In this document: positions 18,588 through 27,904 of the stretch, piece after piece
Numbering within the stretch: the first letter of the stretch is position 1
How the letters are laid out: each line of letters begins with the position of its first letter
Position numbers and translations under genes: made by a program
DNA from: Kiloniella litopenaei
Lineage (GTDB): Bacteria > Pseudomonadota > Alphaproteobacteria > Kiloniellales > Kiloniellaceae
Assembly (NCBI RefSeq): GCF_000982415.1
Contig: NZ_LANI01000001.1
Span: 62,001-126,000 of the forward strand
DNA length: 64,000 bases
Reading direction: 5' to 3'
Notes under the pieces: model-generated
What the model was told of the DNA's origin: nothing
The model's input: the letters and a program-made list of their open reading frames with translations, nothing else
The model's database searches: none

Positions 18588-18712
18588 TGGTAGTCTCCCT
18601 GTTTTAGGTCAATTAGTCCCCAAAACCAGAGGATATGACCCGTTGTTTTTTTAGAATTCCAACTTCAATTCTGAACACAATAAGCCAGCTTGGAAATACA
18701 AGTCAATAATTC

Positions 18713-18740
18713 TTGTATACAATATTTATATTTAAATATA
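18713..18740. promoter_or_regulatory. MatR-type operator and AT palindrome
   Basis: Perfect palindrome TTGTATACAA at 18713-18722, followed by a 14-bp palindrome TATATTTAAATATA at 18727-18740. From memory, the Rhizobium MatR operator is described as a TTGTA/TACAA inverted repeat, which the first element matches exactly. It lies between dctP and the GntR gene and can control both. Confidence 0.7.
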
Positions 18741-18842
18741 CAAAATATCCTGTATTATAATTTTCAATTCTTTTGCTTTTAAGAGATAAATTCTGTCTAA
18801 AGGCAATAGAGCAAAAACAATAAGGTATCAGGAGTTCTGCGC

Positions 18843-19511
18843 GTGGCGAACATGTCGTCAAATGACTTGAGAAGACAGCTTGAGCATGAAATTGTCCTGG
18901 GGGAGATTGTTCCAGGCACACGTTTAGACGAAGTGGCATTAACTGAACGATTTGGCGTCTCGCGAACACCTGTACGAGAAGCCCTTCAACAGCTAAACAT
19001 GATGCAGTTGGTTGAAATTCGCCCCAGACGCGGTGCCTTTGTGAAGAAAATGAGCCTGAGAGAGCTGGTGGACATGTTCGAAGTTATGGCCGAACTGGAA
19101 GGAACCTGTGGTAAACTGGCGGCGGATCGCATGACTGATGAAGAGCGTGACAGATTGAAAGAACTGCACCTCGTCGCAGAACCTTTGGTCTCTGACCGAA
19201 ACTATGACAGCTATTACAAAGCCAACGTCGCTTTTCACGAAGCCATATACAAAGGAAGTCACAACGACTTTCTGAGCGAACAAACAAAAAACCTGCGCAA
19301 CCGTCTAACACCCTATCGACGCCTTCAACTACGCCAGAGCAACCGTCTCAATAATTCATTTCAGGAACACGCCGAAATTACAGACGCCATTATAAAAGGC
19401 AACAAGGAACTGGCCGAGCAGCTTTTAGGAAAGCATGTGACAGTCCAACAAGGATCATTCAACGATTTCCTTGCCAGTTTGCCCATGGATATCATCGATC
19501 AAACAGCCTGA
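18843..19511 (+). CDS. matR: GntR/FCD regulator, MatR-like
   Basis: 222 aa. It starts at GTG 18843 with AGGAG eight bases upstream; an ATG at 18852 is the alternative. Winged helix-turn-helix with GTRLDEVALTERFGVSRTPVREAL, then an FCD helical domain (ELVDMFEVMAELEG, YYKANVAFHEAIYKGSHN). It lies between the TRAP operon and matB, with a MatR-type operator in front. It probably represses both units until malonate or malonyl-CoA is present. The symbol rests on context and operator, not on a search. Confidence 0.8.
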   Translation: MANMSSNDLRRQLEHEIVLGEIVPGTRLDEVALTERFGVSRTPVREALQQLNMMQLVEIRPRRGAFVKKMSLRELVDMFEVMAELEGTCGKLAADRMTDEERDRLKELHLVAEPLVSDRNYDSYYKANVAFHEAIYKGSHNDFLSEQTKNLRNRLTPYRRLQLRQSNRLNNSFQEHAEITDAIIKGNKELAEQLLGKHVTVQQGSFNDFLASLPMDIIDQTA

Positions 19512-19549
19512 TATTCCCCCAATAGATACATTCTTCGCCGAGCTTATTT

Positions 19550-21061
19550 ATGTCTAAAAACCTTTACGCCCTTTTTCAATCGCGCTTTCCCCAAGATATG
19601 TCAGCGGATTTTATTAAATCCCCTGACGGACGTAACCTGAGTTACCAAGAACTGGATCAACAAACAGCTCAAATGGCTGGGGCCCTTATCGCGCTGGGCA
19701 CAAAAACTGGCGACCGTATCGCCGTACAAGTGGACAAGACAAAAGAAGCTGTTGTTCTCTATCTGGCCTGTTTACGCGTAGGTGCTGTATATCTGCCCTT
19801 GAATACTGCCTATACAGCCGACGAACTTGATTATTTCATGGGGGATGCCAGACCACACATTATGGTTTGTACCCCCGAGAAGCACAAAAACCTTAGCCCT
19901 GTAGCACAAAAAAATTCTGTTTCTCATTTACTAACACTGGGAAGCAAAGCAACAGGCAGCTTGATGGATCAATTCCAGCGTGCAACCCCACACATTGAAA
20001 TTGCAGATGTTACAGGGGATGATCTCGCCGCGATCCTGTATACATCCGGAACAACCGGACGATCCAAAGGCGCAATGTTAAGCCATGATAATCTGGCCAG
20101 TAACGCAACAGTCTTGCATAAATATTGGGGATGGGTGCCCGACGATATTCTTTTACACGCCCTACCCATATTTCATGTTCATGGTCTCTTTGTCGCAATC
20201 CACTGTGTGCTGATGAACGGTTCCGGCATGTGGTTTCTACCAAAGTTTGACGCAGCAGAAATGATCGCCCTCATCCCAAAAAGCACTGTCATGATGGGGG
20301 TTCCAACCTTTTATACCCGATTACTGGATCAACCGGAATTCGATCGATCTACCTGTCAGAACATGCGGTTATTTATCTCTGGCTCGGCACCTTTGCTGGA
20401 AGATACCTTTGTCCGTTTTGAAAAACTGACAGGCATGACGATACTCGAACGTTATGGCATGACAGAAGCTGGTATGATTACATCCAATCCCCTTAACGGG
20501 GACCGCATCGCCGGTACTGTTGGCTACCCCTTGCCGGGGGTTGAAGCCCGGTTGTCGACAGAAACATCAAACCAAGACGCAGGCGTACTTGAAATCAAAG
20601 GGCCAAACGTTTTTAAGGGCTATTGGAAAATGCCCGAAAAAACAGCCGAAGAGTTTACGCCCGATGGATATTTCATAACTGGTGACATTGCCACTATTTC
20701 AGCGGACGACCGCGTTGCCATTGTCGGTCGCGCCAAGGATCTGATCATCAGCGGCGGATACAATGTCTATCCCAAAGAAATCGAACAAGTTATTGATGCC
20801 ATAGACGGTGTAAAGGAATCTGCTGTTATTGGGGTGCAACATCCAGATTTTGGTGAGGCCGTCGTTGCCGTAATTGTTGCCGACAACACAAAGAACATTG
20901 ATCAAGAGGACGTAACAGCAAACCTCAAGGGGCAACTTGCCCGCTTTAAACAGCCTAAAAACATATTTTTTACTGATGAACTTCCCCGTAATACCATGGG
21001 AAAGGTACAAAAGAATGTTCTGCGACAAGACTATGCCGATCTGTATAAAGAAGTAAATTAG
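19550..21061 (+). CDS. matB: Malonyl-CoA synthetase
   Basis: 503 aa, the length of rhizobial MatB. It joins malonate and CoA with ATP through a malonyl-adenylate. Motifs of the adenylate-forming family are YTSGTTGRSKG (164-174), ERYGMTEAGM, the hinge TGDIATISADDRVAIVGRAKD, and the adenylation lysine in PRNTMGKVQ (K485). GVRSGAVYLPLNTAYT-like and ISGSAPLL segments match MatB more closely than acetyl- or long-chain acyl-CoA ligases. It lies 38 bp after matR. The usual partner malonyl-CoA decarboxylase (matA) is not in the window, so malonyl-CoA may go to fatty acid synthesis or the gene is elsewhere. Confidence 0.85.
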   Translation: MSKNLYALFQSRFPQDMSADFIKSPDGRNLSYQELDQQTAQMAGALIALGTKTGDRIAVQVDKTKEAVVLYLACLRVGAVYLPLNTAYTADELDYFMGDARPHIMVCTPEKHKNLSPVAQKNSVSHLLTLGSKATGSLMDQFQRATPHIEIADVTGDDLAAILYTSGTTGRSKGAMLSHDNLASNATVLHKYWGWVPDDILLHALPIFHVHGLFVAIHCVLMNGSGMWFLPKFDAAEMIALIPKSTVMMGVPTFYTRLLDQPEFDRSTCQNMRLFISGSAPLLEDTFVRFEKLTGMTILERYGMTEAGMITSNPLNGDRIAGTVGYPLPGVEARLSTETSNQDAGVLEIKGPNVFKGYWKMPEKTAEEFTPDGYFITGDIATISADDRVAIVGRAKDLIISGGYNVYPKEIEQVIDAIDGVKESAVIGVQHPDFGEAVVAVIVADNTKNIDQEDVTANLKGQLARFKQPKNIFFTDELPRNTMGKVQKNVLRQDYADLYKEVN

Positions 21062-21212
21062 GCGTTATCCCAAAGCTCATATTTGATAAAACAAAGGCCT
21101 AAACTACTTTAGCCACCGTTAATCAGGTCCGTTCCCATCAAAAAAATAAACCTTAACTTAATTCATACAGGGTTATTTTACTGCGTCATTATTATTAACC
21201 CATGGCCAGTAT

Positions 21213-22631
21213 ATGAATATACCAAAGCAGAATACAGACATGTCAAACAGTCTGCATTTATCAGAATTGGTCAGTGCAATCAGTACTGCCCTGGACATGA
21301 CCGAAGGACAGCCCATCGGTCATTGTGTCCGCAGTTGCTGGATTGGCATTCATATAGGGCAAGAAATTGGTCTTCGTGATCAGGATATTTCTGATCTGTA
21401 TTACATGATACTACTGAAAGATCTGGGATGTAGCAGTAATGCAGCCCGCATTTGTCAGCTTTATCTGACCGATGATCAAAAATTCAAACACGATTTCAAA
21501 AAAATAAATGGCAGCCTGCCACAAGCTTTACGATTTGTACTTTCCCACACCGGATTGCAAGCCAGCCTGAGCGAACGCTTTCAGGCAATTATCAAGATAT
21601 TGCAAGATGGAGGGGAAATTGCGAAAGAGCTGATCGAAACCCGTTGCCACCGCGGGGCTGAAATTGCCTTAAAGATGCGTTTCTCACAAAAAGTTGCCGA
21701 GGGTATTTTAAATCTGGATGAACGCTGGAATGGCACGGGCTTGCCTTCGGGGGTTTCCGGTGATGACATACCCGTCTTTTCCCGAATTGCCCTGTTATCC
21801 CAAGTGGTTGATGTATTTCATACTTCTGAGGGTCGCCATGCTGCGTTGGAAGAGGTTAAATCCAGATCAGGAACATGGTTCGAACCCGATATGGTTAAAG
21901 CCTTTGAGAAAGTTGCATCCAAGGATGAATTCTGGGAGACAATCAAAGATCCCGATCTGGAAAATATAATTCAGGATCTGGTCTTTCCAACCCATGACAT
22001 AACCGTCGACGAAGATTATCTGGACGATATCGCAAGTGCCTTTGCCAAGGTTATTGACGCAAAAAGCCCCTTTACCCACGGGCATAGCGAAAGGGTTATG
22101 GGCTATAGTGATTTAATCGCACAACAAATGGGTGTTCCCTATCACAAGAGACGTTGGTTAAGACGTGCCGCCCTTTTGCATGACATCGGTAAACTGGGTA
22201 TCAGCAACAGTATTCTTGATAAACCTGGCAAGCTTACAGACGAAGAATTTGCAATAATAAAGATGCATCCGGTTTTTTCCGTCAATATCCTTAAAAACAT
22301 TATCGCATTTGCAGACATATCCCCCATCGCCGGGGGGCATCACGAACGATTGGACGGCAAGGGTTATCCGCATGGGTTAAACGATAATGAAATAGATATG
22401 GATACCAGAATTGTTACCGTCGCCGATATCTTTGATGCCCTTACAGCTGATCGTCCCTATCGCGCAGCAATGCCGGTAGAAAAAGCCATTTCAATCATGG
22501 ATGAAATGGTGGACAGCGCAATTGATTCCCAGTGTTACAAGGCTTTGAAATCCGTCATTCAAGAAGTTTCAGCACTCAATACATCACTACAAGAAACACT
22601 TGCAAAGGTTGGCATAAAAGAAACGGCCTGA
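21213..22631 (+). CDS. HD-GYP protein with degenerate second HD-GYP half
   Basis: 472 aa (the start could be the ATG at 21240). The C-terminal half is a complete HD-GYP phosphodiesterase domain: H291, LLHDIGKLG (HD at 323-324), and HHERLDGKGYP (376-386). It should split cyclic di-GMP to GMP. The N-terminal half looks like a decayed copy of the same domain: LLKDLGCS (67-74) stands where HD is expected, and LDERWNGTGLP (168-178) where HERxDGxGYP is expected. It has no receiver or membrane domain, so the first half may sense or regulate. No obvious operon partner. Confidence 0.88.
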   Translation: MNIPKQNTDMSNSLHLSELVSAISTALDMTEGQPIGHCVRSCWIGIHIGQEIGLRDQDISDLYYMILLKDLGCSSNAARICQLYLTDDQKFKHDFKKINGSLPQALRFVLSHTGLQASLSERFQAIIKILQDGGEIAKELIETRCHRGAEIALKMRFSQKVAEGILNLDERWNGTGLPSGVSGDDIPVFSRIALLSQVVDVFHTSEGRHAALEEVKSRSGTWFEPDMVKAFEKVASKDEFWETIKDPDLENIIQDLVFPTHDITVDEDYLDDIASAFAKVIDAKSPFTHGHSERVMGYSDLIAQQMGVPYHKRRWLRRAALLHDIGKLGISNSILDKPGKLTDEEFAIIKMHPVFSVNILKNIIAFADISPIAGGHHERLDGKGYPHGLNDNEIDMDTRIVTVADIFDALTADRPYRAAMPVEKAISIMDEMVDSAIDSQCYKALKSVIQEVSALNTSLQETLAKVGIKETA

Positions 22632-22661
22632 GCCAGGGGAAATACCTCTAACAGAGAAAAT

Positions 22662-22729
22662 AACAGAAACAGTCCTTATGACCTATTAAACGCCAGGATT
22701 TTACGAAATCTCAAAGGACCATTTCTGTT
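22662..22729. terminator. Inverted repeat between convergent genes
   Basis: Arms at 22662-22677 and 22714-22729 match at 14 of 16 positions (AACAGAAA..GTCCTT) with a 36-base loop, followed by a T-rich stretch. It lies between the convergent HD-GYP and tautomerase genes and may end transcription from both sides. Confidence 0.4.
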
Positions 22730-22759
22730 CACTTTTGCTTTTTCAAACAGATTTTAGTG

Positions 22760-22966
22760 TCAGGAAGAATGAAGCTTCCTATATTCATCGACCTGTAACC
22801 CGCCGATACCCCAGTCTTCTAGTGCAACTTCATTAATAACAACAAAGGTTGTATTAGGGTCTTTGTCCAATACTTCCTGTAAAAGGTCGGTTACCCCTTT
22901 GATCAATTTAGCCTTCTGTTCCTTTGTTACACCTTCATCAGTCACTTTTATATTTACGTACGGCAT
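22760..22966 (-). CDS. 4-oxalocrotonate tautomerase family protein
   Basis: 68 aa, typical of the small subunit type. Pro2 becomes the catalytic N-terminal proline after Met removal (MPYVNIKV), followed by the helix KEQKAKLIKGVTDLLQEVL and the conserved NTTFVVINEVALEDWGIGG. Members interconvert enol and keto forms of unsaturated acids. It lies with an NTF2-like protein and a GST, so a detoxification role is plausible; the substrate is unknown. Confidence 0.88.
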   Translation of the reverse strand: MPYVNIKVTDEGVTKEQKAKLIKGVTDLLQEVLDKDPNTTFVVINEVALEDWGIGGLQVDEYRKLHSS

Positions 22967-23008
22967 AATTATTCACCCTGTAAGTTGTTAAAATTAATAT
23001 TAAAGATC

Positions 23009-23413
23009 TCAAGTAAGATTTTTGATTTCAAAATCAAATACTTTAGAAATAATTTTCCACTCACCCTCCAGGGGGCCATCCTGGGGATCATCCACGAAAA
23101 TCAGTGTCAGGAAATCGTTAAAAATCTTCTCTCCGATTGCGCAATTTAAATGGACAAATGCCGTGGTATCACCAGCAAACCGAATAGAGAGTATTTGATC
23201 TTGCCGTCTTTCACCACGACTGGCCGGTGACGGTCTTTTTTCAACAATCGGGAAATATTCTTCCATTGTTAAATAAACAAGTGGCGGATCCGTAGCACAG
23301 ACGTAATGCGCCTTTGGATGAAAGACTTTTTTCAACCGATCTGTATCGCTGTGATAAAGGCCATCAAAATAAACCTGAATGGTATTTACAACGGCTTGAT
23401 AATCCTTGGGCAT
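23009..23413 (-). CDS. NTF2-like (lumazine-binding type) protein
   Basis: 134 aa with the cone-shaped NTF2/SnoaL pattern: helix VVNTIQVYFDGLYHSD, then KKVFHPKAHY, and terminal strands FVHLNCAIGEKIFNDFLTLIFVD and WKIISKVFDFE. It resembles the putative lumazine-binding group (PF12893). Ligand and function are unknown. It is in the same orientation as the tautomerase (42 bp apart) and the GST gene, so the three are likely one unit. Confidence 0.75.
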   Translation of the reverse strand: MPKDYQAVVNTIQVYFDGLYHSDTDRLKKVFHPKAHYVCATDPPLVYLTMEEYFPIVEKRPSPASRGERRQDQILSIRFAGDTTAFVHLNCAIGEKIFNDFLTLIFVDDPQDGPLEGEWKIISKVFDFEIKNLT

Positions 23414-23495
23414 CCTCTTGATCTCTTTTATAATTTTATATCAGTCAACAAATAGGTGCCTGTCCCAAGAACAGGACAGGCACAACCATTCCAGA

Positions 23496-24107
23496 TCAAT
23501 TAAGCAAACCTTCGGCTGCAAGGGCCGTCTGGGTCTTTTCCCGTGATGCTACCCGATTTACAAAAGCAGCGAGGTTCGGAACGCTATCCATGTTGATGCC
23601 CACAAAATTTGACCAGTTACTAACAACAAAGAGATAAGCGTCAGCAACGGAAAAGGTATCCCCCAACAGATACTTACGACCATCTGAGAGAATTTTTTCA
23701 AAGTGGGCCATTTTCTTTGCGACATTCTCTTCCGCTGGCTGCCGTGCATCCCCCTCGGCATTACCGGAAAAGAAAGGGCCAAATGCTTTGTGCAGCTCTG
23801 AAGAAATAAAATTAAGGTGTTCTTGAAGTCTGGCGCGTTCCACTGACCCTGTTGCAGGTGTCAGGCCTGATTCCGGTTTTTGATCAGCTAAAAATTGAAG
23901 GATCGCGGCTCCCTCGGTTAAAACCTCGCCATTATCCAGCCTAAGTGCTGGAACGTATCCATTTGGATTAACAAGCCGAAAATCTTCACCGCTTTCAGTT
24001 TGTTTGATATCTGTATCGACTTTTTCAATATCAAAATCATGTCCCAATTCTTGTAAAATAATATGAGACGCCAAAGAACATGCACCTGGTTTATAATAAA
24101 GTTTCAT
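23496..24107 (-). CDS. gstA: Glutathione S-transferase, beta class
   Basis: 203 aa from the ATG at 24107, where AGGAAAG sits seven bases before. The N-terminus MKLYYKPGACSLASHI is close to E. coli GstA, with the beta-class Cys10. The thioredoxin-like domain includes NPNGYVPAL and LTEGAAILQFLAD; the helical domain includes LNFISSELHKAFGPFF and the folding motif FSVADAYLF. It conjugates or binds glutathione in the cytoplasm and is divergent from an HxlR regulator. Confidence 0.9.
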   Translation of the reverse strand: MKLYYKPGACSLASHIILQELGHDFDIEKVDTDIKQTESGEDFRLVNPNGYVPALRLDNGEVLTEGAAILQFLADQKPESGLTPATGSVERARLQEHLNFISSELHKAFGPFFSGNAEGDARQPAEENVAKKMAHFEKILSDGRKYLLGDTFSVADAYLFVVSNWSNFVGINMDSVPNLAAFVNRVASREKTQTALAAEGLLN

Positions 24108-24292
24108 AGGATCTTTCCTCAATAAAATGGTTTGTGACAACCAAGGAGGTAAGTTCATTAGTTACTTTTATAAACCATATGATATTATGATACTTAATTA
24201 TATAGTTTCACCAAGGTAACTCGGTTTCCTTTTGGTAACGGATGAATATAAAACGTTAATGAACATAATTAGCCGGACCGGAGAGCACCAAC

Positions 24293-24646
24293 ATGGCTTT
24301 GAAAATGCGGAAAAACCAAAGCGGAGATGTCCCCTACAACTGCCCACTATCAGAGTGTATGGCTATTCTTGGTGGTGCCTGGACCACGAACCTGATCTGG
24401 TTCTTATCTGGCGGTCCCCGCCGTTTTAGTGAGCTAAAAAACGACTTAGAGGGGATTTCAGCAAAAATGCTTACGACACGGCTAAAAGAACTGGAAAGCA
24501 AGATGGTTGTGGATCGAAAAGTTTTACCAACATCGCCGCCGTCTGTTGAATACAGCCTGACCGAGTTGGGAACAGAACTGGTTCCCGCGATCAATGCAAT
24601 TGTCGAGGTTGGTCATAAAATCAAAGTACGAAACGGAAAACTATAA
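24293..24646 (+). CDS. HxlR-family transcriptional regulator
   Basis: 117 aa winged helix protein: CPLSECMAILGGAWTTNLIWFL, then GPRRFSELKNDLEGISAKMLTTRLKELE, and VEYSLTELG are typical HxlR motifs. Cys near the N-terminus is often the redox or electrophile sensor in this family. It is divergent from gstA across a 185-bp AT-rich region, so it likely controls the gstA-NTF2-tautomerase group in response to reactive compounds. Confidence 0.88.
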   Translation: MALKMRKNQSGDVPYNCPLSECMAILGGAWTTNLIWFLSGGPRRFSELKNDLEGISAKMLTTRLKELESKMVVDRKVLPTSPPSVEYSLTELGTELVPAINAIVEVGHKIKVRNGKL

Positions 24647-24660
24647 ATCAAAAAAGACGA

Positions 24661-25608
24661 TTATTGAGACAATGCCCTGCCGACCTCGCCATTCCAAGCA
24701 CGATGATCCTGGGTATGCGTTGAAAATTGCCACCCGGCGATACCCCCAAATAAGTCGCCGAATTCACTGCTCAGCGGTATGATAATTTTCTTGATGATAT
24801 CTTCAGGTGGCACATGACCGCTAAAGGCATCGGCTTTATAGACGGGCTTGCCTATGACAATTTTTTCACTCGGCCAGGCCAAGGCTCCATTTTTAGCAAC
24901 CAACCCACGATAAGAAGTGCTATAGACCTTCTTTCCTGTTCCAACGACCTTTGTTACCACCGGGTCGTCTTGTCCAGGGTTATTGTAATACTGTACAGTT
25001 ATCCAATCGATTTCCTCTGCCGATGCTTTCAATATCTCTAGATAGGGCCCTCCGTGCCATTCCGGGTTTAAATACGGAGATTGCGGCGCATGGCTGATAG
25101 AAAACTTGGGGGTAGGCAGTTCGTGCCGTAAAGCCTTGGTGAATTTTATCAAAAAATCTTTTCCATCAGCAACTCCCACCTTTCGTTTTTTATAGAGCAT
25201 TTCACTTGCTTCAAAATCAAGATCCACACCATCCAGTTGTTTTTGCCGAACATACCGACCAATAGCAGAAGCCAGTTCACTTTCTCGGCCGACAAAACGT
25301 TTATAATCTTCTGCCTTGGCCAAGCCACCGCCAAAAGAAATCAATACCTTCATCCCCTTCCGCTGTAAAATCTTCACACTCTCCCATTGACCATCTATCT
25401 TGGCAGGGGGCCGGAGAACAATTCTGTTTTCTTGATCAATTTCCGCATTCAAAAAGGATAGAATGACATGAGTATATTCAAATTTTGCAGCCTCTGCTAA
25501 AGCGGAAGCATCGCTATTATAATAAATGATAAAACGCGGCTTTGCCTCAACAGAAAAATAACCTGTAAAGAATGTAATCAGAAAAAGTACGAACGTTCTT
25601 TTTACCAT
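24661..25608 (-). CDS. Glycoside hydrolase family 18 (chitinase-like), secreted
   Basis: 315 aa from the ATG at 25608, which gives a clean signal peptide (KRTFVLFLITFFTGYFSVEA). The GH18 catalytic motif DxxDxDxE is intact as DGVDLDFE, with the acid Glu at about residue 133. The SxGG strand appears as VLISFGGG, and YY and W residues at the barrel mouth are present (WITVQYYNNPG, GGIAGWQFS). It should cleave beta-1,4-GlcNAc chains such as chitin or peptidoglycan-like glycans, in the periplasm or outside. It has no chitin-binding module and no operon partner. Confidence 0.82.
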   Translation of the reverse strand: MVKRTFVLFLITFFTGYFSVEAKPRFIIYYNSDASALAEAAKFEYTHVILSFLNAEIDQENRIVLRPPAKIDGQWESVKILQRKGMKVLISFGGGLAKAEDYKRFVGRESELASAIGRYVRQKQLDGVDLDFEASEMLYKKRKVGVADGKDFLIKFTKALRHELPTPKFSISHAPQSPYLNPEWHGGPYLEILKASAEEIDWITVQYYNNPGQDDPVVTKVVGTGKKVYSTSYRGLVAKNGALAWPSEKIVIGKPVYKADAFSGHVPPEDIIKKIIIPLSSEFGDLFGGIAGWQFSTHTQDHRAWNGEVGRALSQ

Positions 25609-25627
25609 AAAGACAAATCCCACCCCC

Positions 25628-25656
25628 GAATAGGTATCAACCTGAATAGGTATCAA
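25628..25656. repeat. Tandem 13-bp direct repeat upstream of GH18 gene
   Basis: GAATAGGTATCAA occurs at 25628-25640 and 25644-25656 with a period of 16 bp, 20-48 bp before the GH18 start. It may be a paired regulator site or a small duplication. Confidence 0.55.
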
Positions 25657-25964
25657 TAAGAACCCCAACGAACACGAAGCATGCCATATCCAATAGAACA
25701 GAGTAAATTATCAATGTTTAAGCTGGTGGTTTTATTCACAATGCATGCGAAGCCTGATGACACTTATTTAATGACCTAACGAAAAGAAAACATTTGCGAA
25801 CTTTTTTACAGACGTTTTTTGTGTTTCTAAATTACACAAAAAAACTTTGAGCTTGTACTATTTCAAAAGCGGAAAGCTTATTAAAGCAAGAAACGGATAG
25901 TTATATTTATCAATCTCGCTATAAGTTATGATCAGACATTGAACCATCCGGCAGACAAAGCAAT
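25657..25964. other. Intergenic region before EamA gene
   Basis: AT-rich; no gene seen. An inverted repeat TTTTTTGTGT / ACACAAAAAA lies at 25815-25843 with a 9-base loop. It has the wrong T/A order for a normal terminator. Confidence 0.35.
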
Positions 25965-26870
25965 ATGAACACATCTATCAATACCACCATGGGTACCAGT
26001 GAATGGATCATGCTAGTTGTCCTGTCTATTTTATGGGGTGGTTCATTTTTCTTTGTTGGTGTTGCGGTATCCGATCTGCCGCCCTTTACGATTGTTACTA
26101 TTCGTGTTGGATTGGCTGCAATAGCCCTATGGACCGTTATCTTTGCCCTTAAGATGCCCGTACCCACAACGATAAAGGCATGGCAAGCCCTTATATTCAT
26201 GGGATTATTGAATAACGTAATCCCCTTTACGCTCATCGTATGGGGACAATTTTACATTCCCTCTGGTTTGGCATCAATTCTGAACGCAACGACGCCCCTC
26301 TTCGCAGTCATCGTTGCGACGCTTTTTTTGCCAGATGAAAAAGCAACCATATTAAAGATATCAGGCGTTATTGTCGGCTTTTTTGGTGTTGTTCTCATGT
26401 TTGGATTGCCAGAAGACAACCAAAACTTCCTTGCTCAACTGGCTATTTTGGGTGCAACACTAACCTATGCAGTCGCAGGGGTTTTTGGGCGACGGTTCAA
26501 AGCAATGGCTATAAATCCAATCGTAACAGCCGCGGGACAGGTCACAGGTGCAACACTGCTCCTTTTCCCAATAGCATACATAATCGACGGGGTCCCCTCT
26601 ATAGATATCATTTCGAATGAAACGTGGATATCCCTTGTTGCGCTTGCCCTACTTTCAACAGCTGTTGCCTATATTCTTTATTTTAAGATTTTGGAACGGG
26701 CAGGTGCAACCAATCTATTGCTTGTTACCTTACTTGTTCCTGTTTCCGCTATCTTACTCGGCACGATATTTTTGGATGAGAAACTTGAAATTTCTCATTT
26801 TATCGGCATGACCTTTATTGCCATTGGATTGTCCGCAATTGACGGAAGACTTTGGAAAAAATTCAGATAA
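25965..26870 (+). CDS. EamA/DMT-family exporter
   Basis: 301 aa, ten membrane helices in two homologous EamA halves (MLVVLSILWGGSFFFVGV... and ILGATLTYAVAGVFGRRF...). Family members export amino acids or other metabolites across the inner membrane by secondary transport. Several in-frame ATGs lie near the start. It stands alone, and no regulator is adjacent. Confidence 0.88.
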   Translation: MNTSINTTMGTSEWIMLVVLSILWGGSFFFVGVAVSDLPPFTIVTIRVGLAAIALWTVIFALKMPVPTTIKAWQALIFMGLLNNVIPFTLIVWGQFYIPSGLASILNATTPLFAVIVATLFLPDEKATILKISGVIVGFFGVVLMFGLPEDNQNFLAQLAILGATLTYAVAGVFGRRFKAMAINPIVTAAGQVTGATLLLFPIAYIIDGVPSIDIISNETWISLVALALLSTAVAYILYFKILERAGATNLLLVTLLVPVSAILLGTIFLDEKLEISHFIGMTFIAIGLSAIDGRLWKKFR

Positions 26871-26897
26871 TAGAATATCAAAAAAACAAGGATTGGA

Positions 26898-27500
26898 TTA
26901 TCTGCTATCAGTTAATTTATCAATCGACCTTTTGAGCAGAATAACAGCCAGCATGGAACAGATGACCGAGGTACCAAAATAATACATCCCCGGTTGTGAG
27001 GTTGCATTTGCCATCCCGGATGATTTTGCGGAAATGACAATCATGCCGACAATAAAAACATCAAGCATACTCCATTTTCCCAAAATATCGATAAGCTTCA
27101 CAGCCCGATGTACGGATTTGTGACCAACAGCACGCGCACGCCAAATGTAATTAGCAACCAGAATTTTAATCGTGGGAAAAATCACCGAGAAAAGAAGAAT
27201 AATAATCGCAATAAGATACTCACCACTATTGACCAACTGATCAATGGCCCCGGAAATAGAGATAAGGTCTTCAAAAAGGAAAAATTTTTCAACTCGTAAA
27301 ATGGGAATGGTTAACCCGGCAAACAAAGTAATTAACGCCACGATCAGCAAAACGGGAACAAGTCGAACAAGACCAGATGATCGTTTGGAAAGTGAGTTTT
27401 CGGCCCGCTTGAAGGTAAAAAGCAGATGCCACCAGCGAAGGCTTTCATGCTCTGAAGACCAGAACCGCTGCGCCTGTTTCAGAAGTCTAATTTCCTTCAT
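26898..27500 (-). CDS. PqiA-like membrane protein
   Basis: 200 aa with four membrane helices and a soluble N-terminus of about 35 residues. GEYLIAIIILLFSVIFPTIKIL, KLIDILGKWSMLDVFIVGM and the C-terminal AVILLKRSID match the paraquat-inducible protein A domain. Full PqiA (about 400 aa) has two such domains; this is a single-domain form. PqiA works with MCE-type PqiB in envelope lipid transport, but no MCE gene is nearby. Confidence 0.82.
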   Translation of the reverse strand: MKEIRLLKQAQRFWSSEHESLRWWHLLFTFKRAENSLSKRSSGLVRLVPVLLIVALITLFAGLTIPILRVEKFFLFEDLISISGAIDQLVNSGEYLIAIIILLFSVIFPTIKILVANYIWRARAVGHKSVHRAVKLIDILGKWSMLDVFIVGMIVISAKSSGMANATSQPGMYYFGTSVICSMLAVILLKRSIDKLTDSR

Positions 27501-27904
27501 GGAATTTCCCGGAAAATCAGATGCACGATCTTGTCCAGATCAAAAACCCCAGATCAAAAACCATTGATGAACCAGCCTATGGCCCGGGGCAACAATACCC
27601 AGGCCAAGCCTTTATCCAATATCAATAACGCGTATTTTTATAATTTGAATCCCGGTCACGACGCCTTACACGTACAGGCACAACGGCCCGCGCAGGTTCA
27701 GATGAAACGGTAAAGGTTCGTAGGATCGAAAGGATCAAAGCAGATAACATAAATAAATCTATTCCTAGTTTTTTTTGTTACCTTCTTATTTAGGCTTTTC
27801 CGCCTTCCCGATCAACTTTAATTCAGAAATAAAACTTAATTAGCTTAAAAATTTTGATTGCTTAAAATAAGCCCCTGAGATCCAGAATAAACCTAATGCC
27901 CAAA
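27501..27904. other. Intergenic region between PqiA-like and SBP genes
   Basis: A possible 48-codon rightward frame lies at 27567-27713 (starts MNQPMARGNN, rich in Q/N/P). It has no ribosome site and no family I know, so it is not called as a gene. The rest is AT-rich and unassigned. Confidence 0.35.

Noticed and set aside
27567-27713. 48-codon rightward frame
   Set aside because: No ribosome site and no known family; kept only as a note.
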